Positions 1 to 8,593 of a DNA stretch of 64,000 bases are shown here, piece by piece. A program made the translations under genes and the position numbers. This DNA is from Thermogemmatispora sp042408965. Its GTDB lineage: Bacteria; Chloroflexota; Ktedonobacteria; Ktedonobacterales; Ktedonobacteraceae. Below the pieces are notes generated by a model, which was not told the DNA's origin, did not search any database, and worked only from the letters and a program-made list of their open reading frames with translations. The stretch's first letter is position 1; the number at the start of each line of letters is the position of its first letter. The DNA lies in contig JBHOQN010000046.1 in assembly GCA_042408965.1 (NCBI GenBank), positions 31,217 through 95,216 of the forward strand, read 5' to 3'.

Positions 1-186
1 CTCGCGCACGCGATCGTGACAGAACTGGCAGACCTTGCGGCGTGGGCCGCGACCACCTTCGCGCCGCTCGCGGCGGGCAGGGGCTGGCGCACTCGTCGTT
101 GAGGTCGACGCCTGGCCCTGAGTCTGTCCCTGGGTCTGTGTGGCGGTAGCTGCCTGAGTAGTTGCCGCTTCAGTACGTTTCTGCAC
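1..186 (-). CDS. rpsR: 30S ribosomal protein S18, partial (C-terminus beyond window)
   Basis: Third gene of the rpsF-ssb-rpsR operon; S18 pairs with S6 on the platform of the small ribosomal subunit. The visible 62 residues start at a GTG (184-186) behind a strong purine-rich ribosome binding site (GGAGGAGGAGA on the minus strand). The S18 core begins at KVCQFCHDRV (residues 51-60); the CxxC (C53, C56) is that of zinc-binding S18 proteins. Residues 1-38 are an unusual Gln/Thr/Ala-rich low-complexity extension that typical S18 lacks. The frame is still open at position 1, so the C-terminal half lies outside the window. The identification rests on the CxxC core and the operon order. Confidence 0.9.
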   Translation of the reverse strand, partial: MQKRTEAATTQAATATQTQGQTQGQASTSTTSAPAPARRERREGGRGPRRKVCQFCHDRVRE

Positions 187-224
187 GGACTGTCTTCTCC
201 TCCTCCTTAAACAAAGGAACTGTA

Positions 225-632
225 TTAGAAGGGCTGAGAATCGTCCAGGTCTTCGAGGAAGTCACCACCGTCGCTGCCGAAGTCTTCGGCGCTGCTCACC
301 TGTGGCTGTTTCGGCGAGAGGAACTGCAGATCGTTGGCCACCACCTCAATGGAGGTGCGCTCGACGCCGTTCTTATCGGTGTATTTACGTTGTGTCAGGC
401 GGCCTTCCACATAGACCTTGCTGCCCTTGCGCAGGTACTGGTTGCTGCGCTCGGCCAGCGAGCGCCAGGCGACGATGTTGAACCACTCGGTCTCCTCCCG
501 CTTATCGCCGCTGGCCGTTTTGTAGGTCCGGTTGACAGCCAGTGAGAAACGCGCGACGGCGGTACCGTCGGTCAGGTAAGACAATTCCGGGTCGCGGCCC
601 AGATTGCCGATCAGCATGATCTTGTTCAGCAT
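225..632 (-). CDS. ssb: Single-stranded DNA-binding protein
   Basis: 135-residue SSB that coats single-stranded DNA during replication, repair and recombination. The OB-fold begins MLNKIMLIGNLGRDPELSY and runs to about residue 105, with the EETEWFNIV segment typical of bacterial SSB. A short Ser/Gln/Gly linker follows, then the acidic tip EDLDDSQPF, which recruits partner proteins in this family. The length is short but complete. It lies between rpsF and rpsR on the same strand, the standard arrangement, and is probably transcribed from the promoter upstream of rpsF. Confidence 0.97.
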   Translation of the reverse strand: MLNKIMLIGNLGRDPELSYLTDGTAVARFSLAVNRTYKTASGDKREETEWFNIVAWRSLAERSNQYLRKGSKVYVEGRLTQRKYTDKNGVERTSIEVVANDLQFLSPKQPQVSSAEDFGSDGGDFLEDLDDSQPF

Positions 633-736
633 GACTCACAATCCTTTCGCTGTGGGAGGCGCCGGCACAACTCTTTCGCGGAAGACGGCTGGCTGGGCTG
701 GCTGGAACAGCCCATTCTCATCCCCGTTTGACCTGC

Positions 737-1336
737 TCAGCCTTCGGTGACGCTATGGCCATCGAGGGCTGGTGGGGCGCTCTCAATCTCGTCGGGAGAG
801 AGAGCGGGCGCCTCTGCTTCTGATATCACTACCTCTGGCTCAGGAGCTTCTGTGGCCTGCTCGCCTGCGGCGGTCGTTTCGCCTGCGCCTGGTGCGGCTA
901 CCGTCTCCTCCTGGGGCTCGGAGCTGCGCTCCTCCTCCGTAGCCGGAGCTGCTTCAGCAGCCTGGGCGGTCTGTGTGGCCTGTGCAGCCTCGGCGGCATG
1001 GGCGGCCTCGGCGGCGGCATGGGCCTCGCGCTCCTTCTGGACCACCCGCGGGTCGCGGCGTTTCATGAGGTGCCGCAGCACCTCCTCGGAGACCTTCAGT
1101 GTGCGGTCGAGTTCCGGAAGGGTCTCAGGGGTCACGACCATGTCGACAAAGACGTAAATGCCGTCGCGATTGTGCTCGATGGGGTACGCGAGCCGTCGCC
1201 GTCCCCAGTGGTTCACCCTGACAACCTGGCCGTCATGCGCGGTCACAATCTGCTCAATGCGCTCGAGAATCGTACGTGCTCGCTCTTCGCTGACTTCGGG
1301 ATGGAGAATAAAGCCGAGTTCGTAGTCTCTCCTCAC
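737..1336 (-). CDS. rpsF: 30S ribosomal protein S6 with long acidic C-terminal tail
   Basis: S6 binds S18 and 16S rRNA in the small subunit. The core (residues 1-95, beginning MRRDYELGFILHPE) has the conserved segment ending in MKRRDPRVV. Beyond about residue 100 there is a tail of some 100 residues dominated by Ala, Glu, Thr and Pro, so the protein is 199 residues against the usual 95-135. The start is a GTG (1334-1336) directly behind GGAGG. It is the first gene of the rpsF-ssb-rpsR operon. S6 tails can be polyglutamylated in some bacteria, but nothing here shows that. Confidence 0.95.
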   Translation of the reverse strand: MRRDYELGFILHPEVSEERARTILERIEQIVTAHDGQVVRVNHWGRRRLAYPIEHNRDGIYVFVDMVVTPETLPELDRTLKVSEEVLRHLMKRRDPRVVQKEREAHAAAEAAHAAEAAQATQTAQAAEAAPATEEERSSEPQEETVAAPGAGETTAAGEQATEAPEPEVVISEAEAPALSPDEIESAPPALDGHSVTEG

Positions 1337-1902
1337 GAAGCCACCTCCTTCCTCTGGGTTTGCTCGCGGTCAACCTGCTGAGAGCGTGGCTCTCTGCTGC
1401 CGGAGCAGGTGGAGTGTGGCGATCAAGATCGCCGCTCTGTTGCTGGCCCTGGCCCTGCCTGCTGGCGGGCCGGCCTTCATTCATTCGCACTGGCGTGCCT
1501 CTCGATCGGACCGCTGGCGGCTGGCTGTGGAGTGCACAGACGCGCACATTCTGCCCTGGAGCCTGGTCGTTGCTCATCGAGAGAGTTCAGCGCTTCGCTA
1601 TTATAGCATTGTCCTCTCTTTCTGGCAAGAGAACCTGTATGCTGTTTCTCTCTCCTCCAGGCCCTATCTGGTCATTCTTTCTGGTGCCGGCGGAGGTGGT
1701 AATGACCGCTGAATCGCGTCGCTCCGAGGATGCTGCGGATGCTCCTGGGCCGCCTTGCTCGTGTCAGGAATAGTGGCAAGGTTGCCTGCGGGAAACGCCT
1801 GCTTCCTACGTTTGTTGATAGTGAGCACCGCTCTCCTGGCCGACGAGAGGAGAGGAGGAGTGCTCTCTGCGATCTGCGCCCGATAAAGGAGCCTGGTCTG
1901 GC
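1337..1902. other. Intergenic region between divergent rpsF and the glycosyltransferase gene
   Basis: No convincing gene. Positions 1337-1593 are the inferred rpsF leader and 1600-1628 its promoter. The rest (about 1630-1902) must hold the promoter for the plus-strand membrane protein, but I see no clear -35/-10 pair there. Short open frames on both strands lack ribosome binding sites and recognisable motifs. Confidence 0.5.
1600..1628 (-). promoter_or_regulatory. Sigma-70-type promoter of the rpsF-ssb-rpsR operon
   Basis: On the minus strand TTGCCA (1628-1623), a 17-bp spacer and a perfect TATAAT (1605-1600). The -10 is preceded by TGC, so it is also an extended -10. Transcription from about 1593 gives a leader of roughly 255 nt before the rpsF GTG, long enough for an S6:S18-type autoregulatory structure, though I did not identify one. 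Confidence 0.75.
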
Positions 1903-3675
1903 ATGCATAGAGAACTGACGCGAGCCGCCTTCGTGGATGGCTCATCTGCCCCCCTGTCTGTGACGCCTGCGTCCCCCAATGGAGCGCGGTCTCTGCGCAG
2001 GCGACGCCTTATGCCATTGCTGCTGGCGCTGTTGTCCGTGCTGATCCCTGGCCTTGTGCTGGAGGTGCTCTACCTGGCTCTCTACCCATTCATATCGCTG
2101 CTGCAGGCACCGAACGATGAAGTGGCGCGGGCTGTGCTGGCGCTCTTCCCCTGGCTGCCGCGGCTCTACTGGACGTTGCGCTGGCCGGCGCTCTGGCAGG
2201 GAGCGTTGCATCTTCCTCTGCTCGCGACCACGTCAGTTCAGGCAAGTGCAGAGCGGCTGCTGCTGGTCCTGCTCTTGCTAGCCTGGCTGCTGCTCTTGCT
2301 GGCGGCCTGGCTGGCGGGACGTGCTGCTGAGGGATTGCGCTCCCGCGCCGCCACTGGCCTGCTCCTGGGGCTGGTTCTGCTGCTGACGGCGCTTGCTGGC
2401 CTGACCTTTCTCTGCGCTCCCGGGCAGCTCTCGCGTGATGTGCTTCTCTACGATTTCTATGGTCGGCAGGCTGTTGTTGCGCATCTCAATCCTTACGTCG
2501 TTGGGAGCAGTGCTCTGGCGCATGATCCGCTGGCGGGCGTGCTCCGGACAGGGGTCAGCGAGGGTGGCGTCTATGGTCCGCTCTGGCTGGATATTACCAT
2601 TCCCCTGGTCCTGCTGGCGCGTGGAGAGCTGGCTCCAGTACTGCTGACCTTCCGTCTCTTTGCACTCTGTCTCCATCTGGTCAATACACTGCTGATCTGG
2701 GCGATCCTGACGAAGATCAATGCGCGTCTGCGTCTGGCGGGGTGCCTGCTCTATAGCTGGAGTCCGCTCGTGCTGCTGGTAGGGGTGAGCGAGGCGCACC
2801 TGACCATGCTGATGCTCACGCTCCTGCTGCTGGCCTTCTACTTTTTTCAGCGCGGAGCATTTCTCCTGAGCTGGGTCTTCCTCTTTCTGTGTACGCTGGT
2901 CCAGGCGCTCTGTCTGCTCTTGCTACCGATCTTTCTGGTGCTGCTCTGGCGTGAGACGCGCACCTGGCGGCAGAGTGAGCGCTGGCTCTGGTGGCCGGGA
3001 CTCCTTCTCATCACGTTGCTGATCTCCGTTCTGGCCTTTGGCCCTTACTGGCAGGGTTGGGGGTGGAACGGTCTGGCAACCTATCTCTCAGCAGCCTGGT
3101 GGCCCTCTGAGGCGCAGGCCTCGCTGGATGCGGCGCTGTTGCATCTGCCCGTCATGCTGCCGGCCTTCTGGCTCTGGGTGGCACAGCCGCATCACTGGGT
3201 GTTCCTGCTCTACGGCTGTCTCGCGCTCTTGCTGCCGCTGGCCCTCTGGTTGAGCGATACGCCGGTCATGGGCCTCTTCTTCGGAGCACTGCTGCTGCTG
3301 CTGGTAGTGACACTCTCGCCGGTCTACTGGCCCTGGTATCTCCTGCCGCCGCTGGCGCTGGCGCTCTCTGCGAACAGCGGGCGTCTGCTCTGGCTGGCGC
3401 TTCTGCTGGAGGGAGGAGGCCTGCTGAGCTACTACTACCTGGCGCAGCGCCCGTCCTGGCCGGGACAGGCTCTACTGACTGTGGGTCTGCCGCTGTTGAT
3501 CTGGGGCTGGGGCCTGTTTGTGCATGCTACCTGGCGCCTGCTGCGCTCGCGCGAGAACAGAACGGGACCACTGCCAGCGGTGAGGCCCGGCGTCTCGCTT
3601 TCGCGCTCCTGGCCCTCGCGCCCGCCCTCGTCAACGCTCTCCTCCTGGCCCTCGCGCTGGCGCTCGCGTCCGTGA
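1903..3675 (+). CDS. GT-C-like integral membrane glycosyltransferase (mannosyltransferase-like)
   Basis: 590-residue, extremely hydrophobic protein with about 12-13 predicted membrane helices. It resembles polyprenol-phosphate-dependent GT-C/GT87-type transferases, which add mannose or similar sugars to cell-envelope glycans on the outer face of the membrane. The diagnostic stretch is the first large loop, SRDVLLYDFYGRQ (residues 177-189) followed by HLNPYVV (194-200) and GVYGPLW. This matches the D-x-Y-x-Y-x-x-R...NPY...YPPL layout of that superfamily, with YGPL replacing YPPL. The start at 1903 has GGAG 13 bp upstream; a later start is possible. The C-terminus is Ser/Arg/Pro-rich and cytoplasmic-looking. 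The substrate cannot be inferred. Confidence 0.7.
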   Translation: MHRELTRAAFVDGSSAPLSVTPASPNGARSLRRRRLMPLLLALLSVLIPGLVLEVLYLALYPFISLLQAPNDEVARAVLALFPWLPRLYWTLRWPALWQGALHLPLLATTSVQASAERLLLVLLLLAWLLLLLAAWLAGRAAEGLRSRAATGLLLGLVLLLTALAGLTFLCAPGQLSRDVLLYDFYGRQAVVAHLNPYVVGSSALAHDPLAGVLRTGVSEGGVYGPLWLDITIPLVLLARGELAPVLLTFRLFALCLHLVNTLLIWAILTKINARLRLAGCLLYSWSPLVLLVGVSEAHLTMLMLTLLLLAFYFFQRGAFLLSWVFLFLCTLVQALCLLLLPIFLVLLWRETRTWRQSERWLWWPGLLLITLLISVLAFGPYWQGWGWNGLATYLSAAWWPSEAQASLDAALLHLPVMLPAFWLWVAQPHHWVFLLYGCLALLLPLALWLSDTPVMGLFFGALLLLLVVTLSPVYWPWYLLPPLALALSANSGRLLWLALLLEGGGLLSYYYLAQRPSWPGQALLTVGLPLLIWGWGLFVHATWRLLRSRENRTGPLPAVRPGVSLSRSWPSRPPSSTLSSWPSRWRSRP

Positions 3676-4024
3676 GCCGCTATGGCCCTGGCGGGAGGCT
3701 GCGGTGAGGGGGCCTCCCAGCGGATCGCTGGGTCATCTTGCCGGGTCCGTCCGTCCCTACTGGACAAGCCCGGCGATCTGTGCTATACTCGCAGACGGCA
3801 CGCAGGACGTCCTCGCTCTTGAAAAAGGCTTCTCTGCGCCTTTGATAGAGCTTCTCTCCTCTCTCTGCAGCGCGTCAGGAGCCTTGTGGCTCTCTTCCAC
3901 CGCGCGCCATCATAAGGGGGTGGACTGGCCTGTTCTCCAGAGCCTGCCTGAACCTGCTCTGAGAGCATGGCAACAGGATGCTGACACTGAGGATACGAAA
4001 AGGCAGGAAGACGAAAGAGAGACT
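3676..4024. other. Leader region upstream of rpmI-rplT
   Basis: No gene is supported between the glycosyltransferase and rpmI. The region holds the rpmI promoter (3761-3789) and an inferred leader of about 230 nt. In many bacteria this transcript begins with infC; here no IF3-like sequence is present in any frame, so infC is either elsewhere or separately transcribed. Leaders of L35-L20 operons are often bound by L20 for feedback control; I could not identify such a structure by eye. Confidence 0.5.
3761..3789 (+). promoter_or_regulatory. Sigma-70-type promoter of rpmI-rplT
   Basis: TGGACA (3761-3766), a 17-bp spacer, then TATACT (3784-3789). Five of six bases match in each hexamer. It lies 236 bp before the rpmI start, so the mRNA carries a long untranslated leader. 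Confidence 0.7.
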
Positions 4025-4231
4025 ATGAAGCAGAAACTGAAGACCCATAAGGCTATGGCCAAGCGCGTCAAGATCACCGGTAGCGGTAGACTCTTGCGCC
4101 GCAAGGTCGCGTTGAACCACCTGCGCCGTAACAAGTCGCCAGAGGCGGTGCGCTCCATGGATAAGTCCTTCCCGCTGGCGACGGCGGATACTCGCCGCAT
4201 GAAACGCCTGCTGCCCTACGCGGGAAAGTAG
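4025..4231 (+). CDS. rpmI: 50S ribosomal protein L35
   Basis: 68-residue basic protein of the large subunit, of the normal length for L35. It begins MKQKLKTHKAMAKRVKITG and contains the L35 signature KTHK...RvKiTgsGkl...H..., ending LLPYAGK. The ATG at 4025 follows GAAAGAGA; the reading frame is open further upstream, but only this start gives an L35 of the right size. It is followed 33 bp later by rplT in one operon. Confidence 0.95.
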   Translation: MKQKLKTHKAMAKRVKITGSGRLLRRKVALNHLRRNKSPEAVRSMDKSFPLATADTRRMKRLLPYAGK

Positions 4232-4264
4232 CAATCAGAGCAGAGCAAGGAAGGAAGAGGAACC

Positions 4265-4636
4265 ATGCCAAGAGTCAAACGTGGCGTTACGGCGCATAAA
4301 AAGCATAAGAAGGTATTGCAGTTTGTCGAGGGCCATCGCGGAACGCGCCGCCGTCTCATTAAGAAGGCGCGCGAATCGATGCTGCACTCGCTGGCCTATA
4401 TGTACCGTGACCGTCGCAACCGTAAGCGCGATATGCGGCGTCTGTGGATCACGCGCATCAATGCGGCGGCGCGCATGTACGGCGTGACCTATAGCCAGCT
4501 CATGCATGCGATCCATGTGGCCCAGATCGATGTCGATCGCAAGATTCTGGCCGAGATGGCGGTCAACGACCAGCCGGCCTTCGCGGCGCTGGTGCAGACA
4601 GCCCTGGCCGCCGTGCAGCAGCAGGCGCAGCCGTAG
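4265..4636 (+). CDS. rplT: 50S ribosomal protein L20
   Basis: 123-residue 23S rRNA-binding protein needed early in large-subunit assembly. MPRVKRGVTAHKKHKKVL and RRNRKRDMRRLWITRINAA are textbook L20 segments, and the length is normal apart from a short Ala/Gln tail. GGAAGGAAGAGG lies just upstream of the ATG. It follows rpmI and ends 40 bp before a strong hairpin terminator. L20 is the usual feedback repressor of this operon in other bacteria. Confidence 0.97.
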   Translation: MPRVKRGVTAHKKHKKVLQFVEGHRGTRRRLIKKARESMLHSLAYMYRDRRNRKRDMRRLWITRINAAARMYGVTYSQLMHAIHVAQIDVDRKILAEMAVNDQPAFAALVQTALAAVQQQAQP

Positions 4637-4675
4637 CCAGCGGGCACGCGATCGAGCGAAAAGGAGACATCTATC

Positions 4676-4720
4676 AGAGGGGGGAGCCGCCGCGTTGCGG
4701 TGGTTCTCCCCTCTGTTTGT
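4676..4720 (+). terminator. Hairpin terminator of rpmI-rplT
   Basis: Inverted repeat 4676-4714: AGAGGGGGGAGCCGCCGC pairs almost completely with GCGGTGGTTCTCCCCTCT around a GTT loop, followed by GTTTGTGTGT. It sits between the rplT stop and the next ATG (4731), so the methyltransferase gene may be read through at low level or have its own start. Confidence 0.7.
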
Positions 4721-4730
4721 GTGTGGCGCT

Positions 4731-5570
4731 ATGGAGATCATCACGAGCCCGAGCAATCCGCGTATCGCCCGGCTGCGCGAGCTGCACACGCCGCGGGGAC
4801 GCCGCAAGTATGGTCGCTTTCTCATGGAGGGGCCACATCTGCTGGAGGCGCTGCTGAACGAGGGGGTGGCACCACTGGAGATCTATTACCAGCCTGAGCT
4901 GCTGGCGCGTACTCCTGAGGGTCAGATCTTGCTGCGGCGCCTGCGGGCAAGAACTCCGTCAGACAGTCTGCTACTACCGGTCAGCGCGCGCGTCATCGAG
5001 TCGCTGGGTGAGGTTCAGACGTCGCAGGGAGTGGTGAGCGTGCTACCATTGGCGGCCTTTCGCTACGAGCTGGTAGCGCATCGTCGGGCCGTACGCCCGC
5101 GGCCCGTGCTGCTCATTCTGGACCGCCTGGCCGATCCTGGCAACCTGGGAACCGTGCTGCGCACGGCGCTGGCCGCTGATGTGGAGGCGGTGCTCCTCAC
5201 ACCTGGCTGCGTTGATGCCTTCAGTCCAAAGGTCGTGCGTGCAGCGGCCGGTGCTCACCTGGCGCTGCCGCTGGCCGAGGAGAGCTGGGAGGGCATCCGC
5301 CGGCGCGTGCTGGACCACTGTGCATCGGAGCCGCGCGTCTTCCTGGCCGAGGCGAGCGCCAGGCACCTGTACTACGAGCAGGATCTACGCCAGCCCTTCG
5401 CCCTGATTATCGGCAATGAAGCGCATGGCCCCTCGCAGGAGGCGCGCGCCCTGGCCACGCAGGCCATTGCCATCCCACTGGCCAATGGCGTCGAGTCTCT
5501 CAACGCAGCGATGGCCGCCGGTATCGTGCTCTACGAGTCCGTTCGTCAACAGCGCCAGGGGGTGCGCTGA
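4731..5570 (+). CDS. TrmH-family (SpoU) RNA 2'-O-methyltransferase
   Basis: 279-residue SPOUT methyltransferase that transfers a methyl group from S-adenosylmethionine to a ribose 2'-hydroxyl of rRNA or tRNA. The N-terminal substrate-binding domain (residues 1-100) starts MEIITSPSNPRIARLREL and includes GRFLMEGPHLLEALL. The C-terminal knotted domain has motif 1 (DPGNLGTVLRTALAADVEAV), motif 2 (ALIIGNEAHGPS) and motif 3 (IPLANGVESLNAAMAAGIVLYE). I chose the ATG at 4731 because it begins the conserved N-terminus; the frame is open further upstream but that part overlaps rplT. The nucleotide target is not predictable. It ends before a strong terminator. Confidence 0.92.
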   Translation: MEIITSPSNPRIARLRELHTPRGRRKYGRFLMEGPHLLEALLNEGVAPLEIYYQPELLARTPEGQILLRRLRARTPSDSLLLPVSARVIESLGEVQTSQGVVSVLPLAAFRYELVAHRRAVRPRPVLLILDRLADPGNLGTVLRTALAADVEAVLLTPGCVDAFSPKVVRAAAGAHLALPLAEESWEGIRRRVLDHCASEPRVFLAEASARHLYYEQDLRQPFALIIGNEAHGPSQEARALATQAIAIPLANGVESLNAAMAAGIVLYESVRQQRQGVR

Positions 5571-5587
5571 GGCAGTCGACCAGCAAA

Positions 5588-5643
5588 GCAGAGACGGCAG
5601 GGCTTGCGACGCCGACGCGCATCGGAAGCCCTGCCGTCTCTGC
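5588..5643 (+). terminator. Long perfect hairpin downstream of the RNA methyltransferase gene
   Basis: An 18-bp perfect stem, GCAGAGACGGCAGGGCTT (5588-5605) with its complement at 5626-5643, around a 20-nt loop. It starts 18 bp after the stop codon. There is no U-tract, so it may act as a bidirectional barrier or an mRNA-stabilising end. Confidence 0.6.
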
Positions 5644-5937
5644 GGGTAAGAGGGGGCAGTGTCGTTAGCCAGAGTTTCGATGTTGCAATCCCAGAAGGGT
5701 TTCTTCGTACCTTCCGAAACCTATGGTATAAGTCTACCAGAAGGATTTTGCCTCTGTCCATGAATCGCGATAGCGGTTGCAGATGCTACCTATAAGGCAA
5801 GGCTTATGGATGGTTCCCAGATGGAAGGGAAGGGCCACCACGCAGACTCTCTTTCCGGCGGAGGCGCTCAGTCAAGGAGGGCGCCGAGATGCCGGAGGAG
5901 ATCAGCCGATGAGCAAGAAGCACGGCGCAGATCATGC

Positions 5938-5971
5938 AAGAAGGAGTATGTGCAGGCACATACTCCTTCTT
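5938..5971 (-). terminator. Hairpin terminator of the chemoreceptor gene
   Basis: 16-bp perfect inverted repeat AAGAAGGAGTATGTGC (5938-5953) and its complement (5956-5971), only 2 nt apart, 40 bp past the stop of the minus-strand chemoreceptor gene. On the minus strand the 3' arm ends CTTCTT, a weak U-rich end. Confidence 0.6.
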
Positions 5972-6011
5972 CGGCCTGTGTAGAGCGAGGCGGCACGCCG
6001 CCTGGTACTCG

Positions 6012-8303
6012 CTAACGGTTGTTGCTGTTGCCCGGTCCCCATTGCTCAAAGGGGGATGGCTCGAACGGCACCCCTGGCACAGGGGGGAAGCCGCCCTGTG
6101 AGGCCGGTGGATAGCTCCAGGGGTTGCCCGGTTGCGGCGCTGAACGGCCCCATTCGCCGCTGCCAGCCGAGGGCGAGAGTGGCTGGAAGGCCGAGAATGG
6201 CTCGCCCGGGCCGCCCGGCTGGCGAGCCGGCGGGAGGGCGTTGTAGAAGCCAGCGTTCACCGGTGTGGGCTGAGCCTGGGCGGTTGCAGTGACCGTGCGG
6301 AAGACGCCGCTCATCGAGAGCTGGCTCTCCGGGGCCTCCTGAACCGTGACCGTATTATTGAAACCCGTTGTCGAGAGATAGCTCTGGTCCTCATTCAGCT
6401 TGAAGGCCTCCACCGAGGAGCGCAACTGCTCCACCAGGCGGGCCAGGCGCCCCATCGATTGCGCCGCCTCGCGGGTCGTCGTACTGCTGCGCTGCGTGGC
6501 CTCCGAAACGCTGTGCATAGTCTGCACGACAGAGCTGGAGGATTGCAACTGCTGGTTGGCCATCTGGTTGATCGCCTCAATCTCATGGGCCTGCTGCTCA
6601 ATGACACTGAAGACCGCCTCCAGAGCGCCACCCGCCTCCTGGGTCAGGCGAGCACCGGTCTCAGTTTCGCGCTCCGTATCCTGCATAGAGACAGCCACCG
6701 CTCCGATATCCTCCCGGACGCTGCGGACGATACGGGCGACGCTACTGGCCTGCTCTTTGGCGCGCTCAGCCAGGCGACGGATATCCGCAGCGACTGCGCC
6801 GAAGCCCTTGCCATGCTCGCCGGCCATAGCAGCCTGGATGGCGGCGTCGAGGGCCAGGCGGTTCGTCTGGTGGGCGATGCTGGAGATCGCCTCCACGATG
6901 TTGTTGATCTCACGCGAGCGTTCGCCGAGGAGATGGACCTTGGTAGCAGTTGTCTGCACGTTTTCGTGGATGCGGCTCATGCCCTCGATGGCCTGCTGCA
7001 CCGCCTCGCGGCCGCCCTGGGCATCCTTACGCGACTCCATGGCCACGCTGTAGAGCTGCTGAGCGCGCTCAGCCACCTGGCGGCTGGTCTCAGCCATGCG
7101 CTCGACCTCGATAGCCGCATCACCGATCTGGCGGATCTGCAGATCATCCTCCTCCACGAGGAGGGTCATACCGTCGATCAACTGGCTCGTTGTCTGTTCC
7201 ACCTCCTGGGCCACCACCTTGACACGCACCACCAGGTTGCCAAGCTCCTCCACCATGTAGTTAAAGGAGTCGGCCAGCACACCGAGAGCATCGGCCGTCA
7301 CCTCCGCCTGGACGCGCAGGTCACCTTCACCGACACCACTGACTTCGCTGACCAGCTTCTCCACCTGGGCCTGGAGGTTATCGCGCTGGGCCTGGGTCTC
7401 CTGAATCAGGCGCACGATGTTATCGAGCATATTGTTCATCGAGTTCGCCACGATATAGATCTCATCGCGGCTATTGATCTTGACACGGGCGCTGGTGTCG
7501 CCCTTGCTGATGCGCTTGGTGAGGTTGGCGAGCTGGCGCAGCGGTCGTGTGATGGTCAGGTTGATGACGTAGCCGATGGTGATGACCACCATGGCCGTGG
7601 CCAGGATAGCAATGGCTGTGCCAAGCGTGATCGTACCGACCTGGCTGGAGCCGACGGTGGTGATATCGCTATTGATGGCCTGAGTGATGCCGATCAACTG
7701 TTGCCAGCTTTTCTGCAGGGCGGAGTACTTTGTGTTAGCCTGTTGGAGGAGGCTATGGGCCTGAGAGTGTGGAAGGTTCGCCTTGAGGGCTGTCAGTTCG
7801 GCGTCCTGGGCCTGCTTGTAGTCCGACCATTGCTGGCTGGCCGTCTGGAAGATACTGGCCTGGCTGGCCGCCTGGGCGCTAGCGTCATTATTGCCCTGGA
7901 GAATCTGCCTCACGCTATCCATGTTGGGAGAGGAGTTCAGCAAGAAGTTCTGCTGGTAGCTGGTCAGCTCTGTTCCGAAGCTGTGCTCGAGATCGAGAAT
8001 CTCCGTCTCGTTGCTGGTAGCCATACGGGCCATGGCGCTATTGTTCAGGCCGTAGGGACCATTGTTCGCATAAATAGTAGAGTGGTATTCCCCCAGCAGG
8101 GCATTCATGCGTTCGAGATCGGCCAGGGCCTGCAGGGAGGTCGTGCTGGCCTGATTCGCCACCTGCATGGCCTGACCGCGCATCGTCAGGGTATTTAAGA
8201 ATAACGTTCCCAGCACAACGATCACAATGGCCGGAATGAGCGCGGCCATCGTGAAGGCCAGAAAGAGACGGAGGAAAATAGGCATGCGCGTAATTGGTTT
8301 CAT
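6012..8303 (-). CDS. Methyl-accepting chemotaxis protein
   Basis: 763-residue membrane chemoreceptor. Transmembrane helix 1 is at about 12-35. A helical extracytoplasmic domain (40-220, rich in Gln/Ser/Asn) resembles a four-helix-bundle sensor. Transmembrane helix 2 is at about 224-248, a HAMP domain at 250-300, and a second HAMP-like segment at 320-360. The long cytoplasmic coiled-coil signalling domain has the hairpin tip IAHQTNRLALDAAIQAAMAG...GFGAVAADIRRLAERAKEQ (476-517), the site that would contact CheA/CheW. The last 120 residues are a Pro/Gly/Ser-rich tail with no CheR-binding pentapeptide that I recognise. No che genes lie nearby, so it is an orphan. The ligand is unknown. Confidence 0.92.
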   Translation of the reverse strand: MKPITRMPIFLRLFLAFTMAALIPAIVIVVLGTLFLNTLTMRGQAMQVANQASTTSLQALADLERMNALLGEYHSTIYANNGPYGLNNSAMARMATSNETEILDLEHSFGTELTSYQQNFLLNSSPNMDSVRQILQGNNDASAQAASQASIFQTASQQWSDYKQAQDAELTALKANLPHSQAHSLLQQANTKYSALQKSWQQLIGITQAINSDITTVGSSQVGTITLGTAIAILATAMVVITIGYVINLTITRPLRQLANLTKRISKGDTSARVKINSRDEIYIVANSMNNMLDNIVRLIQETQAQRDNLQAQVEKLVSEVSGVGEGDLRVQAEVTADALGVLADSFNYMVEELGNLVVRVKVVAQEVEQTTSQLIDGMTLLVEEDDLQIRQIGDAAIEVERMAETSRQVAERAQQLYSVAMESRKDAQGGREAVQQAIEGMSRIHENVQTTATKVHLLGERSREINNIVEAISSIAHQTNRLALDAAIQAAMAGEHGKGFGAVAADIRRLAERAKEQASSVARIVRSVREDIGAVAVSMQDTERETETGARLTQEAGGALEAVFSVIEQQAHEIEAINQMANQQLQSSSSVVQTMHSVSEATQRSSTTTREAAQSMGRLARLVEQLRSSVEAFKLNEDQSYLSTTGFNNTVTVQEAPESQLSMSGVFRTVTATAQAQPTPVNAGFYNALPPARQPGGPGEPFSAFQPLSPSAGSGEWGRSAPQPGNPWSYPPASQGGFPPVPGVPFEPSPFEQWGPGNSNNR

Positions 8304-8593
8304 GACAGCTCTCGCCCCCTCTTAGAAGGTACGCAACTCGCGATAGTCTATGTCAATTGGGCCTTGCCGTTACCAGACCAGCCTGTTGATGTATGAGCAG
8401 ACGTCAATAATACCTGGAACTACCCGACAACAGACTCCCAACGTAGTGTACCTTACTGATGACAATTTTGAAACTGCCCTGACACAGATTGACCTGTTTT
8501 TCCTAGTAGTGGACTGGCAGCATAGGGTGTTATACTTCTCTGAAAGAGGTAAACGAAACGCAACATCGATCTCGATCAAGGAGTTCTTCCAGC

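Larger units (their letters stand above)
5571..6011. other. Convergent intergenic region
   Basis: Lies between the plus-strand methyltransferase and the minus-strand chemoreceptor. It holds two hairpins, at 5588-5643 and 5938-5971. Between them I see no gene; short frames have no ribosome binding sites or motifs. Confidence 0.5.

Noticed and set aside
6459..8198. Long plus-strand open frame opposite the chemoreceptor gene (579 codons)
   Set aside because: It is the exact antisense of a clear chemoreceptor. Its composition (His/Leu/Asp-rich, no motifs) is what GC-rich antisense gives, and it has no ribosome binding site.
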